Shown: one piece after another, positions 11,244 to 21,785 of the stretch | Layout: every line of letters starts with the position of its first letter | Numbering within the stretch: the stretch's first letter is position 1 | Source: Asterias amurensis | Lineage: Eukaryota; Echinodermata; Asteroidea; Forcipulatida; Asteriidae | DNA length: 64,000 nucleotides | Assembly: GCF_032118995.1 (NCBI RefSeq) | Contig: NC_092668.1 | Span: 3,947,501 to 4,011,500 of the forward strand | Reading direction: 5' to 3' | Notes under the pieces: generated by a model | What the model saw: only the letters and a program-made list of their open reading frames with translations | Databases searched by the model: none | What the model was told of the DNA's origin: nothing | Position numbers and translations under genes: made by a program

Positions 11244-11612
11244 GTTTGTTAGTTGTTTGGCAGAATGAGCCAATCTATGCGATGTACACTCTATTCATGG
11301 CTGGAAACTCTAACAACCGCTTGTCGATTCATTTGCTATATATACTGCGCTTGCGTAGTGCAATTTAATATGCTAATTAGATGCATTATGACGGCATCGT
11401 CGTCAGACGCATCATCAAGCTCCCCTTCCCTTTTTGTTGAAAAAAACATTGACATACACACACAAAAACGCAACCACATCCCACCTGTATCCCTTGTGTT
11501 TCCCACTTCTTGCAGTCAAACCATCGCCCTTCCCTGTGTCCCCCTATTCATTAGATTACCCCTTGCTTGTTCATGTTGTGAGTTCTTATTTATAACGTTT
11601 CGATAAGCTCGC

Positions 11613-12001
11613 TTAAAGGAACACATTGCCTTGGATCGGTCGAGTTGGTCTTTGAAAAGCGTTTTGTGACCGTTTATTATAAAATGCACATGGTTAGAAA
11701 AATGATGTAAATGTAGAATACAATGATCTACACAAATATGCCTTGAAATTGCGTGGTTTTCTTTTTACCTCGTCCAATAACACGGCCGGCCTTTTATGGG
11801 AGTCAAAATTTTGACTCCCATAAATGGCCGACCGTGATAGCTCGCGACGTAAACAGAAAACCGTGCAATTTTGAGAGATAGTTGTGTGGATCATTATATT
11901 CATTATATTCTACTTTGAAAACATCTTTCATTTCATAACAAACGGTTTCAAACGCTTTTTATAGACCAACTCGTCCGATCCAGGGCAACGTGTTCCTTTA
12001 A
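11613..12001. mobile_element. MITE family B, full copy inside a U1 spacer
   Basis: TTAA at 11613-11616 and 11998-12001 flank the foldback. The empty site is recognisable in sister spacers (GATAAGCTTGCTTTAGTGGAG), so this insertion happened after the array unit existed. Confidence 0.85.
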
Positions 12002-12049
12002 GTGAGCGGCAGGACGCCACCTCCACTTGCTAGCGCGGAAAAAATTATC

Positions 12050-12163
12050 AAGTTTGGAGGGGCTCTTAAAAAAGGACCTAGGAAGTTGTTTGACCGACTA
12101 TGGTGGTAAAGGAGCTTCTGCCACCAAGCAATGCAGTATCTTTATCACAAGTTCTATTTTTAC
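12050..12163 (-). other. Array unit that has lost its U1 gene
   Basis: The spacer block that precedes each U1 on the plus strand (GGTAAAGGAGCTTCTGCC, then ACAAGTTCTATTTTT, the reversed 3' box) is present. It then joins directly to ACTATCCAGCAG, a spacer block that normally lies several hundred bases beyond the U1 gene. U1, its promoter and part of the spacer are deleted at a short shared stretch (TTCTA). Confidence 0.75.
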
Positions 12164-12605
12164 TATCCAGCAGATAGATTAGGTACTTCCAAAGAGTAGA
12201 TTTTTTGAATTTATGAGACTTCTCTGTAGTACCGCGGAGTAGATTTTCGGAATTCGGGAGACTTCTCGGTTCTGAAAAGAACTACCTGGGCGGAAGGATC
12301 GGCTGGGTTCAGGTTACTCCATGGTTGTTCCATGGAGGTAGAATTCATGGTTGATCGAGAGGACTTCTCGTTACACCACTGGGCCGCGGAGTGAGTTCTT
12401 ATTCACAACGTTTCGATTAAAGCTTGCTCTAGTGAGGCAGGACGTCATCTCAATCTTGCTGGCGAGGAAAGAAAATCATGATCAAACTTGACGGGACTCT
12501 TAAAGAAAGGACCCCGGAAGCTGTTTGACCATGGTGGTAAAGGAGCTTCTGCCGCCAAGCAATGCTGTACCATCAGCCACAAGTTCTATTTTTGGAGTTG
12601 TTTAT

Positions 12606-12767
12606 CAGGGAGAGCGCGAACGCAGTCCCCACTATCAGAAATTGTACTCCCGAGTTCCCCACATTTGGGGGAATCGCATAGGTCAACCCGTCCGAAGTGC
12701 AATAGATAGGCCTCGCCATGGGAGAACCGCCTTATTGATCACGGTATCTCCTGAGCCAGGTAAGTAT
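12606..12767 (-). ncRNA. U1: U1 snRNA, copy 3
   Basis: 162 nt with one substitution relative to copy 1, a C-to-U in the RNA just before the U1A loop (UAUCU-AUUGCAC). The 5' end, Sm site, promoter block and 3' box are intact. Confidence 0.95.
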
Positions 12768-13422
12768 GCTTGTTAGTTGTTTGGCAGAATGAGCCGATCT
12801 ATGCGATGTACACTCTATTCATGGTTGGAAACTCTAACAACCGCTTGTCGATTCATTTGCTATATATACTGCGCATGCGTAGTGCAATTTAATATGCTAA
12901 TTAGATGCGTTATGACGGCATCGTCGTCAGACGTCATCATCAATCTCCCCTTCCCTTTTTGTTGAAAAAAACATTGACATACACACACATAAACGCAACC
13001 ACATCCCACCTGTATCCTTTGTGTTTCCCACTTCTTGCGGTCAAACCATCGCCCTTCCCTGTGTCCCCCTATTCATTAGATTACCCCTTGCTTGTTCATG
13101 TTGTGTGCTTTCATGTATTTCATTGCTTATCTCCTTATAACTTTATGTACCTGCTCATGTGTGTTGTGTTATGTGTGCTGTCATATAAAATCGTAACGTC
13201 GGACCATGGAGGTAGAATCGGACTGTACACCGAACATTTTTTTAAGAAAAGATTCAGCACATTTTTTTTTCGAGATTTGGTTTGCGGTATTATAACCTCA
13301 TGTGTGTTTCTACTTGCCAATGTGTGTTTCTACTTGCCAGTTAGATTAGGTTCTTCCAAAGAGTAGATTTTCGGAATTTATGAGACTTCCCTATACTACT
13401 GCGGAGTAGATTTTCGGAATAT

Positions 13423-13850
13423 GGGAGATTTCTCGGTTCTGAAAAGAACTACCTGGGCGGAAGGATCGGCTGGACTATACTACTTCAGCTTACTCCCCAT
13501 GGTGTCCATGGAAGTAGAATAATTCATGGTTGGTCTATAGAGAACCTCTCGTTACAAACTACACACCACAGGGCCGCGGAGTGAGTTCTTACTCACAACG
13601 TTTCGATAAGCTTGCTTTAGTGGAGCAGGAAGTCATCGGGAGATTTCTCGATACTGAAAAGGACTATACCTGGGCGGAAGGATCGGCTGGGACTATACTA
13701 CTTCAGCTTACTCCAGGGTGTCCATGAAGGTAGAATAATTCATGGTTGGTCTATAGAGAACCTCTCATTACAAACTACATCACCGAGCCGCGGAGTGAGT
13801 TCTTATTCATAACGATTCGATAAGCTTGCTCTAGTGAGGCAAGACGTCAT
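13423..13850. repeat. Direct duplication of about 215 bp in a U1 spacer
   Basis: The block starting GGGAGATTTCTCGGTTCTG at 13423 recurs at 13638 with small differences, including CTGGGCGGAAGGATCGGCTG and the GCCGCGGAGTGAGTTCTTA end. This explains the long distance between copies 3 and 4. Confidence 0.8.
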
Positions 13851-14003
13851 CTCCATCTTGCTTGCGAGGAAACAAAATCATGATCAAATTTGGCGGTATC
13901 TTAAATTGAAGGACATCGGAAGTTGTTGGGCCATGGTGGTGAAGGAGCTTCTGCCACCAATGCTGTACCATCAATCACAAGTTCTATTTTTGGAATTGTT
14001 TAT

Positions 14004-14164
14004 CAGGGAGAGCGCGAACGCAGTCCCCACTATCATAAATTGTACTCCCGAGTTCCCCACATTTGGGGGAATCGCATAGGTCAACCCGTCCGAAGTGCAA
14101 TGGATAGGCCTCGCCATGGGAGAACCGCCTTATTGATCACGGTATCTCCTGAGCCAGGTAAGTT
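14004..14164 (-). ncRNA. U1: U1 snRNA, copy 4 (one-base 5' deletion, Sm variant)
   Basis: The ACUUACCUG recognition core is intact, but the preceding bases read GCA-ACUUACC instead of GCAUACUUACC, one base short at the very 5' end. The Sm site is AAUUUAUGA, a variant shared with copy 5. A 10-bp duplication (TACACTCTAT) lies in the upstream promoter block. Function is uncertain. Confidence 0.9.
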
Positions 14165-14599
14165 GCTTGTTAGTAGTTTGGCAGAATGACCGGACCTATG
14201 CGATGTACACTCTATACACTCTATTCATGGTTGGATACTTTTACAACCGCTTGTCGATTCATTTGCTACATAACCTGCGCATGCGTAGTGCAATTTAATA
14301 TGCTAATTAGATGCGTTATGACGTCATCGTCGTCAGACGTCATCATCAATCTCCCCTTCCCGTTTTGTTGAAAAAAATATTGACATACACACACAAAATC
14401 GCAACCACATCCCACCTTTGTGTTTCCACTTTTTTGCGGACAAACCGTCCACCCTTCATTGTGTCCTCATATTCATTAGATTACCCCTTGCTTGTTCATG
14501 TTGTGTGCTTTCATGTATTTCATTGCTTATCTCCTTATAACTTTATGTACCTGCTCATGTGTGTTGTGTTGTCATTCAACCTCTAGAAATACTCAATAG

Positions 14600-14735
14600 A
14601 ATCGTAACGTCGGACCATGGAGGTAGAAGCGGACTGTCCACCGAAAAAACAAAATGAGAAAAAATTCAGCATGTTGTCGTTAAACCTCGAGAAATACTCA
14701 AAAGAATCGTAACGTCGGACCATGGAGGTAGAATT
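14600..14735. repeat. Direct duplication of about 105 bp in a U1 spacer
   Basis: ATCGTAACGTCGGACCATGG occurs at 14601 and again at 14706 with matching neighbours. It lies between copies 4 and 5. Confidence 0.75.
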
Positions 14736-15064
14736 GGACTGTCCACCGAACATTTGTTTGAGAAAAGATTCAGCACATTTTTCTAGATTTGTATTGCGGT
14801 ATTTTATAACCCGTGTTTCTACTATCCAGCAGGTAGATTAGTTTTTTCCAGAGAGTAGATTTGTTTTATTAAACCATCTTTCTAACCATATGCATTATTA
14901 AACAAACGGTTACAAACGCTTTTTAAAAACCATCTCGACTGGTCCAAGGCAACGTGTTCCTTTACAAAGGACCTCGGAAGCTGTTGATCCATGGTGGTAA
15001 AGGAAGGAGCTTCTGCCACCAATGCTGACCATTAATCACAAGTTCTACTTTTGGATTTGTTTAT

Positions 15065-15226
15065 CAGGGAGAGCGCGAACGCAGTCCCCACTATCATAAA
15101 TTGTACTCCCGAGTTCCCCACATTTGGGGGAATCGCATAGGTCAACCCGTCCGAAGTGCAATGGATAGGCCTCGCCATGGGCGAACCGCCTTATTGATCA
15201 CGGTATCTCCTGAGCCAGGTAAGTAT
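15065..15226 (-). ncRNA. U1: U1 snRNA, copy 5 (Sm variant)
   Basis: 162 nt with a normal AUACUUACCUG 5' end. Differences from copy 1 are the Sm site AAUUUAUGA and one change in stem-loop I (GGTTCGCCC in place of GGTTCTCCC on the minus strand). The 3' box is CCAAAAGTAGAAC, still within the snRNA 3' box pattern. Confidence 0.94.
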
Positions 15227-15846
15227 GCTTGTTAGTAGTTTGGCAGAATGACCGGACCTATGCGATGTACACTCTATTCATGGTTGGATACTTTTACAAC
15301 CGCTTGTCGATTCATTTGCTACATAACCTGCGCATGAGTAGTGCAATTTAATATGCTAATTAGATGCGGTATGACGTCATCGTCGTCAGACGTCATCATC
15401 AATCTCCCTTCCTTTTTGTTGAAAAAATATTGACATACACACACAAAATCGCAACCACATCCACACCTTTGTGTTTCCACTTTTTTGCGGACAAACCGTC
15501 CACCCTTCATTGTGTCCTATTCATTAGATTACCCCTTGCTTGTCATGTTGTGTGCTTTCATGTATTTCATTGCTTATCTCCTTATAACTTTATGTACCTG
15601 CTCATGTGTGTTGTGTTGTCATTCAACTCTAGAAATACTCAATAGAATCGTAACGTCGGACCATGGAGGTAGAAGCGGACTGTCCACCCGAAAAAAAAAA
15701 TGAGAAAAAATTCAGCACATTTTTCTACTTGGCGGGACTCTTAAAGAAAGGACACCGGAAGCTGTTTGACCATGATGGTAAAGGAGCTTCTGCCACCAAG
15801 CAATGCTGTACCATCAGCCACAAGTTCTGTTTTTGGATTTGTTTAT

Positions 15847-16007
15847 CAGGGAGAGCGCGAACGCAGTCCCCACTATCAGAAATTGTACTCCCGAGTTCCC
15901 CACATTTGGGGGAATCGCATAGGTCAACCCGTCCGAAGTGCAATGGATAGGCCTCGCCATGGGAGAACCGCCTTATTGATCACGGTATCTCCTGAGCCAG
16001 GTAGTAT
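15847..16007 (-). ncRNA. U1: U1 snRNA, copy 6, deletion in the 5' splice-site recognition sequence
   Basis: The RNA body is the same as copy 1, but the 5' end reads AUAC-UACCUGG: one U of the UU pair is gone. This would break continuous pairing with CAG/GUAAGU sites. The upstream promoter block is also changed (GCACAATCGAT instead of GTACACTCTAT). It is probably a pseudogene or a variant U1, unless the missing base is a consensus error. Confidence 0.88.
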
Positions 16008-17025
16008 GCTTGTTATGGTTGTTAGGCAGAACGATAGGATCTTTGCGATGCACAATCGATCCATGGTTGGATAATTTACACCCGCTTGCCGATTCAAAAT
16101 GGTGCCATTTCATCTATATACTGCGCATGCGTAGTGCAATTTAATATGCTAATTAGATGCGTTATGACGTCATCGTCGCCAAACGTCATCATCACTCTCC
16201 CTTTCCACTTTTTGTCGAAAAAATATTGACATACACGCACATAAACGGAACCACATCCCACCTGTACCTTTGTGTTTTCCCACTTCTTGCGGTCAAACCA
16301 TCCCCCCTCTTCCCTGTGTCCTCATATTCATTAGATTACCCCTTGCTTGTCATGTTGTGTGCTTTCATGTATTTCATTGGCTTATCTCCTTATAACTTTA
16401 TGTACTGCTCATATGTGTGTTGTGGTTGTCATTATACCTCAAGAAATACTCTATAGAATCGTAACGTCAGACCATGGAGGTAGAAGCGGACTGTCCACCG
16501 AAAAAAAAATGAGATTCAGCACATTTTTCTATATAGATTTGGTTTGCGGTATTTTATAACCCGTGTGTCTACTATCCAGCAGGTAGATTAGGTTCTTGCA
16601 ACGAGTAGATTTTTGGAATTTGTGAGACTTCTCTGTAGTACCGCGGAGTAGATTTTCGGAATTCGGGAGACTTCTCGGTCTGAAAAGAATTACCTGGGCG
16701 GAAGGAATCTGCTGGGCCTGGGACTACACTTCAGCTTACTCCATGGTTGTTCCATGAGTAGAATTCATGGTTGATCTAAAGGACTCTGGTTACACCACCA
16801 CGGGCTGGGAGTGAGTCCTTATTCACAACGTTTCAATTAAAGCTTGTTCTTGTGAGGCAGAACGTCATCTCGAACTTGCTAGCGATGAAAGAAAATCAGG
16901 ATCAAACTTGGCGGGACTCTTAAAGAAAGGACCCCGGAAGTTGTTTGACCATGATGGTAAAGGAGCTTCTGCCACCAGGCAATGCTGTACCATCAGCGAG
17001 AAGTTCTATTTTTGGATTTGTTTAT

Positions 17026-17188
17026 CAGGGAGAGCGCGAACGCAGTCCCCACTATCAGAAATTGTACTCCCGAGTTCCCCACATTTGGGGGAATCGCATA
17101 GGTCAACCCGTCCGAAGTGCAATGGATAGGCCTCGCCGTGGGAGAACCGCCTTATTGATCACGGTATCTCCTGAGCCAGGTAAAGTAT
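17026..17188 (-). ncRNA. U1: U1 snRNA, copy 7, insertion in the 5' splice-site recognition sequence
   Basis: 163 nt. The 5' end reads AUACUUUACCUGG, one extra U. There is one substitution in the body (CACGGCGAGG on the minus strand where the others have CATGGCGAGG). The promoter block carries the same GCACAATCGAT form as copy 6, so the two form a subgroup. Probably non-functional or a variant. Confidence 0.88.
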
Positions 17189-17994
17189 GCTTGTTATGTT
17201 GTTAGGCAGAATGACCGGACCTATGCGATGCACAATCGATCCATGGTTGGATAATTTTACACCCGCTTGCCGATTCAAAATGGTGCCATTTCATCTATAT
17301 ACTGCGCATGCGTAGTGCAATTTAATATGCTAATTAGATGCGTTATGACGTCATCGTCGTCAAACGTCATCATCACTCTCCCTTTCCCTTTTTGTCGAAA
17401 AAATATTGACATACACGCCACATAAACGCAACCACATCCCACCTGTATCCTTTGTGTTTTCCCACTTCTTGCGTCAAACCATCCCCCCTTCCCTGTGTCC
17501 TCATATTCATTAGATTACCCCTTGCTTGTTCATGTTGTGTGCTTTCATGTATTTCATTGCTTATCTCCTTATAACTTTATGTACCTGCTCATGTGTGTGT
17601 GATGTGTCGTTAAACCTCGAGAAATACTCAAAAGAATCGTAACGTCGGACCATGGAGGTAGAATTGGACTGTCCACCGAACATTTGTTTGAGAAAGATTC
17701 AGCACATTTTTCTAGATTTGTATTGCGGTATTTTATAACCCGTGTTTCTACTATCCAGCAGGTAGATTAGTTTTTTCCAGAGAGTAGATTTGTTTTATTA
17801 AACCATCTTTCTAACCATAATGCATTATTAAACAAACGGTTACAAACGCTTTCAAAACCATCTCGACTGGGTCCAGGCAACGTGTTCCTTTACAAAGGAC
17901 CTCGGAAGCTGTTTGATCCATGGTGGTAAAGGAAGGAGCTTCTGCCACCAATGCTGGACCATTAATCACAAGTTCTACTTTTGGATTTGTTTAT

Positions 17995-18156
17995 CAGGGA
18001 GAGCGCGAACGCAGTCCCCACTATCAGAAATTGTACTCCCGAGTTCCCCACATTTGGGGAATCGCATAGGTCAACCCGTCCGAAGTGCAATGGATAGGCC
18101 TCGCCATGGGAGAACCGCCTTATTGATCACCGGTATCTCCTGAGCCAGGTAAGTAT
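17995..18156 (-). ncRNA. U1: U1 snRNA, copy 8
   Basis: The 5' end AUACUUACCUGG is intact. Two compensating length changes lie in the body: one C fewer in the run before AAAUGUGG and one extra G in the stem I region (AUACCGGUGAUC). The promoter core GTACACTCTAT is at the standard distance, but the distal octamer-like site is degraded. The 3' box is CCAAAAGTAGAAC. Confidence 0.92.
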
Positions 18157-18299
18157 GATTGTAAGAAGATAGGCAGAACCACAGGATCTTTGCGATGTAC
18201 ACTCTATCCATGGTTGGATAAAATGGTGCCATTTGACCTATATACTGCGCTTGCGTAGTGCATTTTTATATTCAAAATTAGATGGCATTTGACGTCATT

Positions 18300-18830
18300 A
18301 CGCCAGACGTCATCATCAATTTCCCCAGCCCCAAGCTTGCCTCATTTATAAGTTACCCCAAAAGCATCCTCAACACAGCTTGTCCTTTGTCACTTGAAGC
18401 CTCTTGTGGTCCCACACCCCATTCACTCTCTCTTTATTGTTTACCTCTTGCTTTTCCTGCGCGCTTTCTGACTCTTTCTCTATTCGATCAATTGTGTTCC
18501 ACTAAATGCTCACGTTAAACTTCATCTACCTGCATGTTTATTGTTGTGTGCCTTCGAGAGAGACCATGGTATGGCCGGGCGGCGTATTTACACATGTACG
18601 TCAGCAGGCCATGGACTTCTTTTGCAAACAAACATTAGCTTACACTTTTTTCTTTCACCAATTCTAGGTGAAAATACATCCGTTTTTAAGAATCCTCTAA
18701 AACGAAGGACCTCGACAAAATGTTTGACGAAACTTCACATTATCGTTACCATTGTCAACATGCAACTGTTTCCTTGACAAACGCAGTAAAGATTGTTGCG
18801 AGGACTACAACTAACTTTGTAGAAATGGAA
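18300..18830. other. Non-repeated spacer between U1 copies 8 and 9
   Basis: This spacer shares little with the others. It is pyrimidine-rich on the plus strand (18400-18490) and has no gene features. It suggests that copy 9 is separated from the homogenised core of the array. Confidence 0.5.
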
Positions 18831-18872
18831 GTTATTTTTATACAATTTGGTTCTATTTTTGGATTTGTATAT

Positions 18873-19034
18873 CAGGGAGAGCGCGAACGCAGTCCCCACT
18901 ATCAGAAATTGTACTCCCGAGTTCCCCACATTTGGGGGAATCGCATAGGTCAACCCGTCCGAAGTGCAATGGATAGGCCTCGCCATGGGAGAACCGCCTT
19001 GTTGATCACGGTATCTCCTGAGCCAGGTAAGTAT
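18873..19034 (-). ncRNA. U1: U1 snRNA, copy 9 (array edge)
   Basis: 162 nt with one substitution (UCAACAAGG in the stem-loop I loop). Its flanks are the most diverged of the array, yet GTACACTCTAT stands at the same 41-bp distance and a perfect octamer ATGCAAAT (19170-19177) lies further upstream. The 3' box is CCAAAAATAGAACC. It is probably an active, older copy at the array edge. Confidence 0.94.
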
Positions 19035-19074
19035 GCCCATTGGAAGTTTGGCATACCGAGTGGATCTATGCATA

Positions 19075-19177
19075 GTACACTCTATCCATGGTTGTTAAAT
19101 TACACCAGATTGCCTACCCAACAAGGCGCCATTTGGTCTATAAACTGCGCGTGCGTAGGCCCATTTAATATGCAAAT
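19075..19177 (-). promoter_or_regulatory. Promoter of U1 copy 9: PSE core and perfect octamer
   Basis: GTACACTCTAT is at 19075-19085, an NRF1-like CTGCGCGTGCGTAG near 19145, and ATGCAAAT at 19170-19177. The TGACGTCA sites of the other copies are missing here. Confidence 0.65.
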
Positions 19178-19189
19178 TAGAAGGTGGAT

Positions 19190-20200
19190 GTCCGTACACT
19201 GTACGGACGCGTGGTATGTGTACGTACACATTGTCCCGCCGGTTGTAGCTCCATGTATACGGCGTGTGTGTGCATACACATGTACAGTACAAGTGGAATA
19301 ATAAACGAAGCATGGCATACCATGCACGTGTGCTGTACATGTTCAGCACACTAAACACACACGTACAGAAGGACACCATATCAGAGAAGTAGTCATGCCC
19401 TTATATACATTCACAGTTCAATTCATTATTTTCCGACAAAAACTACAAAACTTTTCACAAATTGATCTTGAAAAGTAAAAAATGAATTCCACACTCAGTT
19501 TTAGAACACATGTACCAACTACAATAAATTCAAAAGAATCCATGCAATAATATTCTCAATCGAGTAGGCACTGCCTAGAGAAAACTATCCTTTTTAAAGA
19601 TTGCACATTAAAGTATAGAGAAAATAAATCAAAATTTTACCAAGTACAATGTTGGCACTGTATAAGAAACAGTCTTTTTGTGAACACTGATTAAAAACAT
19701 TGAGTTTAGATCTCGCTAAATATTTGCCTTTTGCACAATGACTAACTAGAGAGAATATATTTACTTAACATAAGTAATGTACGTACAATATCAAAGTTGA
19801 AAGTATTTAACAGAGTACATTGTAGAAAACAATGTTGGTATAATATTATTGCACATGGACGCAAGGAGAAAATAAGTTAACATGTTGAGAACATGATAGT
19901 CCACAAAAATTAAGTGTATTTTAAGTAGCCCACTAAATAGTTCAGAAACCACTAGGTCAACTTGTTTGTAAACCCGCGTAATTAAAAGAAAAACGAACTT
20001 ATTATACTCAACATTTTCAAAATTCTAAGATTCCTTCTGATATTATAACCGAAAAGCAAAATGTCCAAAGGAAACTCGCTGGATTGACCTTTAACAAAAT
20101 AAAGTAAAAATCCATCAATGAGCACCCCTTTAAGAATTCCTACTTGACGCCCGTGTGGTAGAGCCCCCCCCCCCCCCGCCCTTGTCCAGGAGAAAGGACT
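19190..20200. other. Intergenic stretch, no gene seen
   Basis: Contains several short dyads around GTGTACGTACACA and ACATGTACAGT (19190-19340), then about 700 bp of AT-rich DNA with no coding features. Confidence 0.5.
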
Positions 20201-20205
20201 AGCAA

Positions 20206-20436
20206 CTATCCACCCCTCCCCCTCAAGTCCCCCGAGAGACTTCCAAGAACCATGCAGATCGCAACGAAGACACAACAAATGGGTACGCCAAGCCACACCG
20301 GCGCAGAACAAAGGCTGTTGAGCACCTGGTTGTCATCATTATTGCACCTTCGCCAGACGTCTTCCAGATGGCAACGACGGACCAGGTTTGAATTTGTTAT
20401 CGAGTCGAAGGTTCTTATCAGTATCTGATGTTTCAA
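20206..20436 (-). CDS. Hypothetical small membrane ORF, 76 codons
   Basis: Open from ATG to a stop. A hydrophobic stretch APVWLGVPICCVFVAICMVL (about residues 45-64) would span a membrane, preceded by a polar, Cys-containing half (VRRCHLEDVWRRC). No family is recognised. It could be the last exon of a larger gene (an AG precedes CCTTTGTTC) or a chance frame; no polyadenylation signal was found. Confidence 0.22.
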   Translation of the reverse strand: MKHQILIRTFDSITNSNLVRRCHLEDVWRRCNNDDNQVLNSLCSAPVWLGVPICCVFVAICMVLGSLSGDLRGRGG

Positions 20437-20459
20437 AGCACTCGGATTACTGTGATAAC

Positions 20460-21260
20460 AATTGTAAGCGTTAAAACTTACTTGTTAACGAGCAATGGAG
20501 AGCTGTTGATAGTTGAACAGAAACATTTGTGAGAAACGGCCGGCTCCCTCTTAAATGCTCTGAACATGGAGGTAGAAATTCTACCTCCGTGCTCTGCTGA
20601 AGTAACGTAGTTTTTGACGAAGAAGAAATTCTCCAATAAAATAGTTGATTTTGATTTCGGGACCTCTGAATTAGATTTTGAGGTCCCGATATCAAGCATC
20701 TGAAAGCACACAACTTTGTGTGACGAACGGTGTTTAACATTATTCTCTTCTCTCGCAACTTCGACGACCAATTGAGTCACATGTTAGGTCTCGAACTCAG
20801 GGCCTCTGAAAACACACCAACATGTGCGACATCGGTGTTGATCCTTCAATATTCACGGCAACTTGAACGAGTGGAAATGTTCACAGGTGTGTTATTTGAT
20901 CTGGTCTCGAGACAGTGGCCTGTAAAGACACACACTATTGGTAATTGTCAAAGAACATACAGTCTTCTCAATTATTATTATCTCAACATATGCATAAAAT
21001 AACACACCCGTCCTGTGAAAATTTGAGCTCAATTGGTCGTCGAAGTTGAAACATAATAATGAAAGAAAAAACACCCTTGTTAGACGAAGTTGTGTGCGTT
21101 TATATGGTTGATTTCAAGACCTCGAAAATTATGTCACTTCAGAGGGAGCCGTTTCTCACAATGTTTTATACCATCAACCTCTTCGCATTACTCGTCACCA
21201 AGTAAGGTTTTATGCTAATAGCTATTTTGAGTAATTACCAAGAGTGTCCACTGCCTTTAA
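20460..21260. mobile_element. Two MITE family A copies in opposite orientation, worn
   Basis: 20460-20790 keeps the inner features GGCTCCCTCTTAAATG and a GGTCCCGATATCAAGCATC arm. 20925-21260 runs in reverse (CACTATTGGTAATTGTCAAA to GTCCACTGCCTTTAA). A short duplicated A-family piece lies between them. Confidence 0.65.
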
Positions 21261-21785
21261 ATGCAATTTGTCTAAATTTGGTGTTTGGTTCTGCTCGATT
21301 ATTTTACTTGGTGCTTAGCCTAATCCCGTAACCTCGTTGAAGATATAGGGACACAACAGATTGTTTTAATCCAAATGTAGTTATACATACAATGAAACTA
21401 ACGTGCGAAAAATTGCAGTTCGAAAGGTGGTAGCAGTTTTGAGATGACATTGCCGCATATTGAGCGGTTATGTCCACACACATACGCCAGGAGAATGTTT
21501 AGAATCCCTTTCTTGTAAACCACATCCCTTACAATAAAAGGAACCGTTTCTCAAATTGTTTCTATTATCAACAGCTGCTGTGCTTCATACTTCTTATATC
21601 TGTTCCTTGCTCGTGATTATACCAAGTAAGTTTTTAAGGTTATTCGTTTTGGGATTAATTACCAAAGGCAAAAAACATTTGAAGGGCCTTTATCACCCCT
21701 TTAGTCTAGCCTATGTTTGATCGCTGCTGTATGTAGGAGGAAAGCCTCCTTCTCCATAACACCATGTATTAAGTTGCCTATTATA

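Larger units (their letters stand above)
10180..19180 (-). repeat. Tandem array of U1 snRNA genes (9 copies plus one relic unit)
   Basis: Nine copies of a 161-163 nt U1 sequence occur in one orientation at starts 10240, 11082, 12606, 14004, 15065, 15847, 17026, 17995 and 18873. Spacing varies from 782 to 1524 bp because spacers carry internal duplications, a full-length MITE and deletions. Shared spacer landmarks include CGGACCATGGAGGTAGAA, TTCTGAAAAGAACTACCTGG and GGTAAAGGAGCTTCTGCC. The RNA parts are far better conserved than the spacers. Tandem U1 clusters are known in sea urchins; this resembles that organisation. Confidence 0.93.

Noticed and set aside
10186-19301. Repeated plus-strand frame with ERERSPHYQKLYSRVPHIWG, looking like a protein family
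   Set aside because: It is the antisense of U1 snRNA. Conservation follows the RNA on the minus strand, and frames end at random in the spacers.
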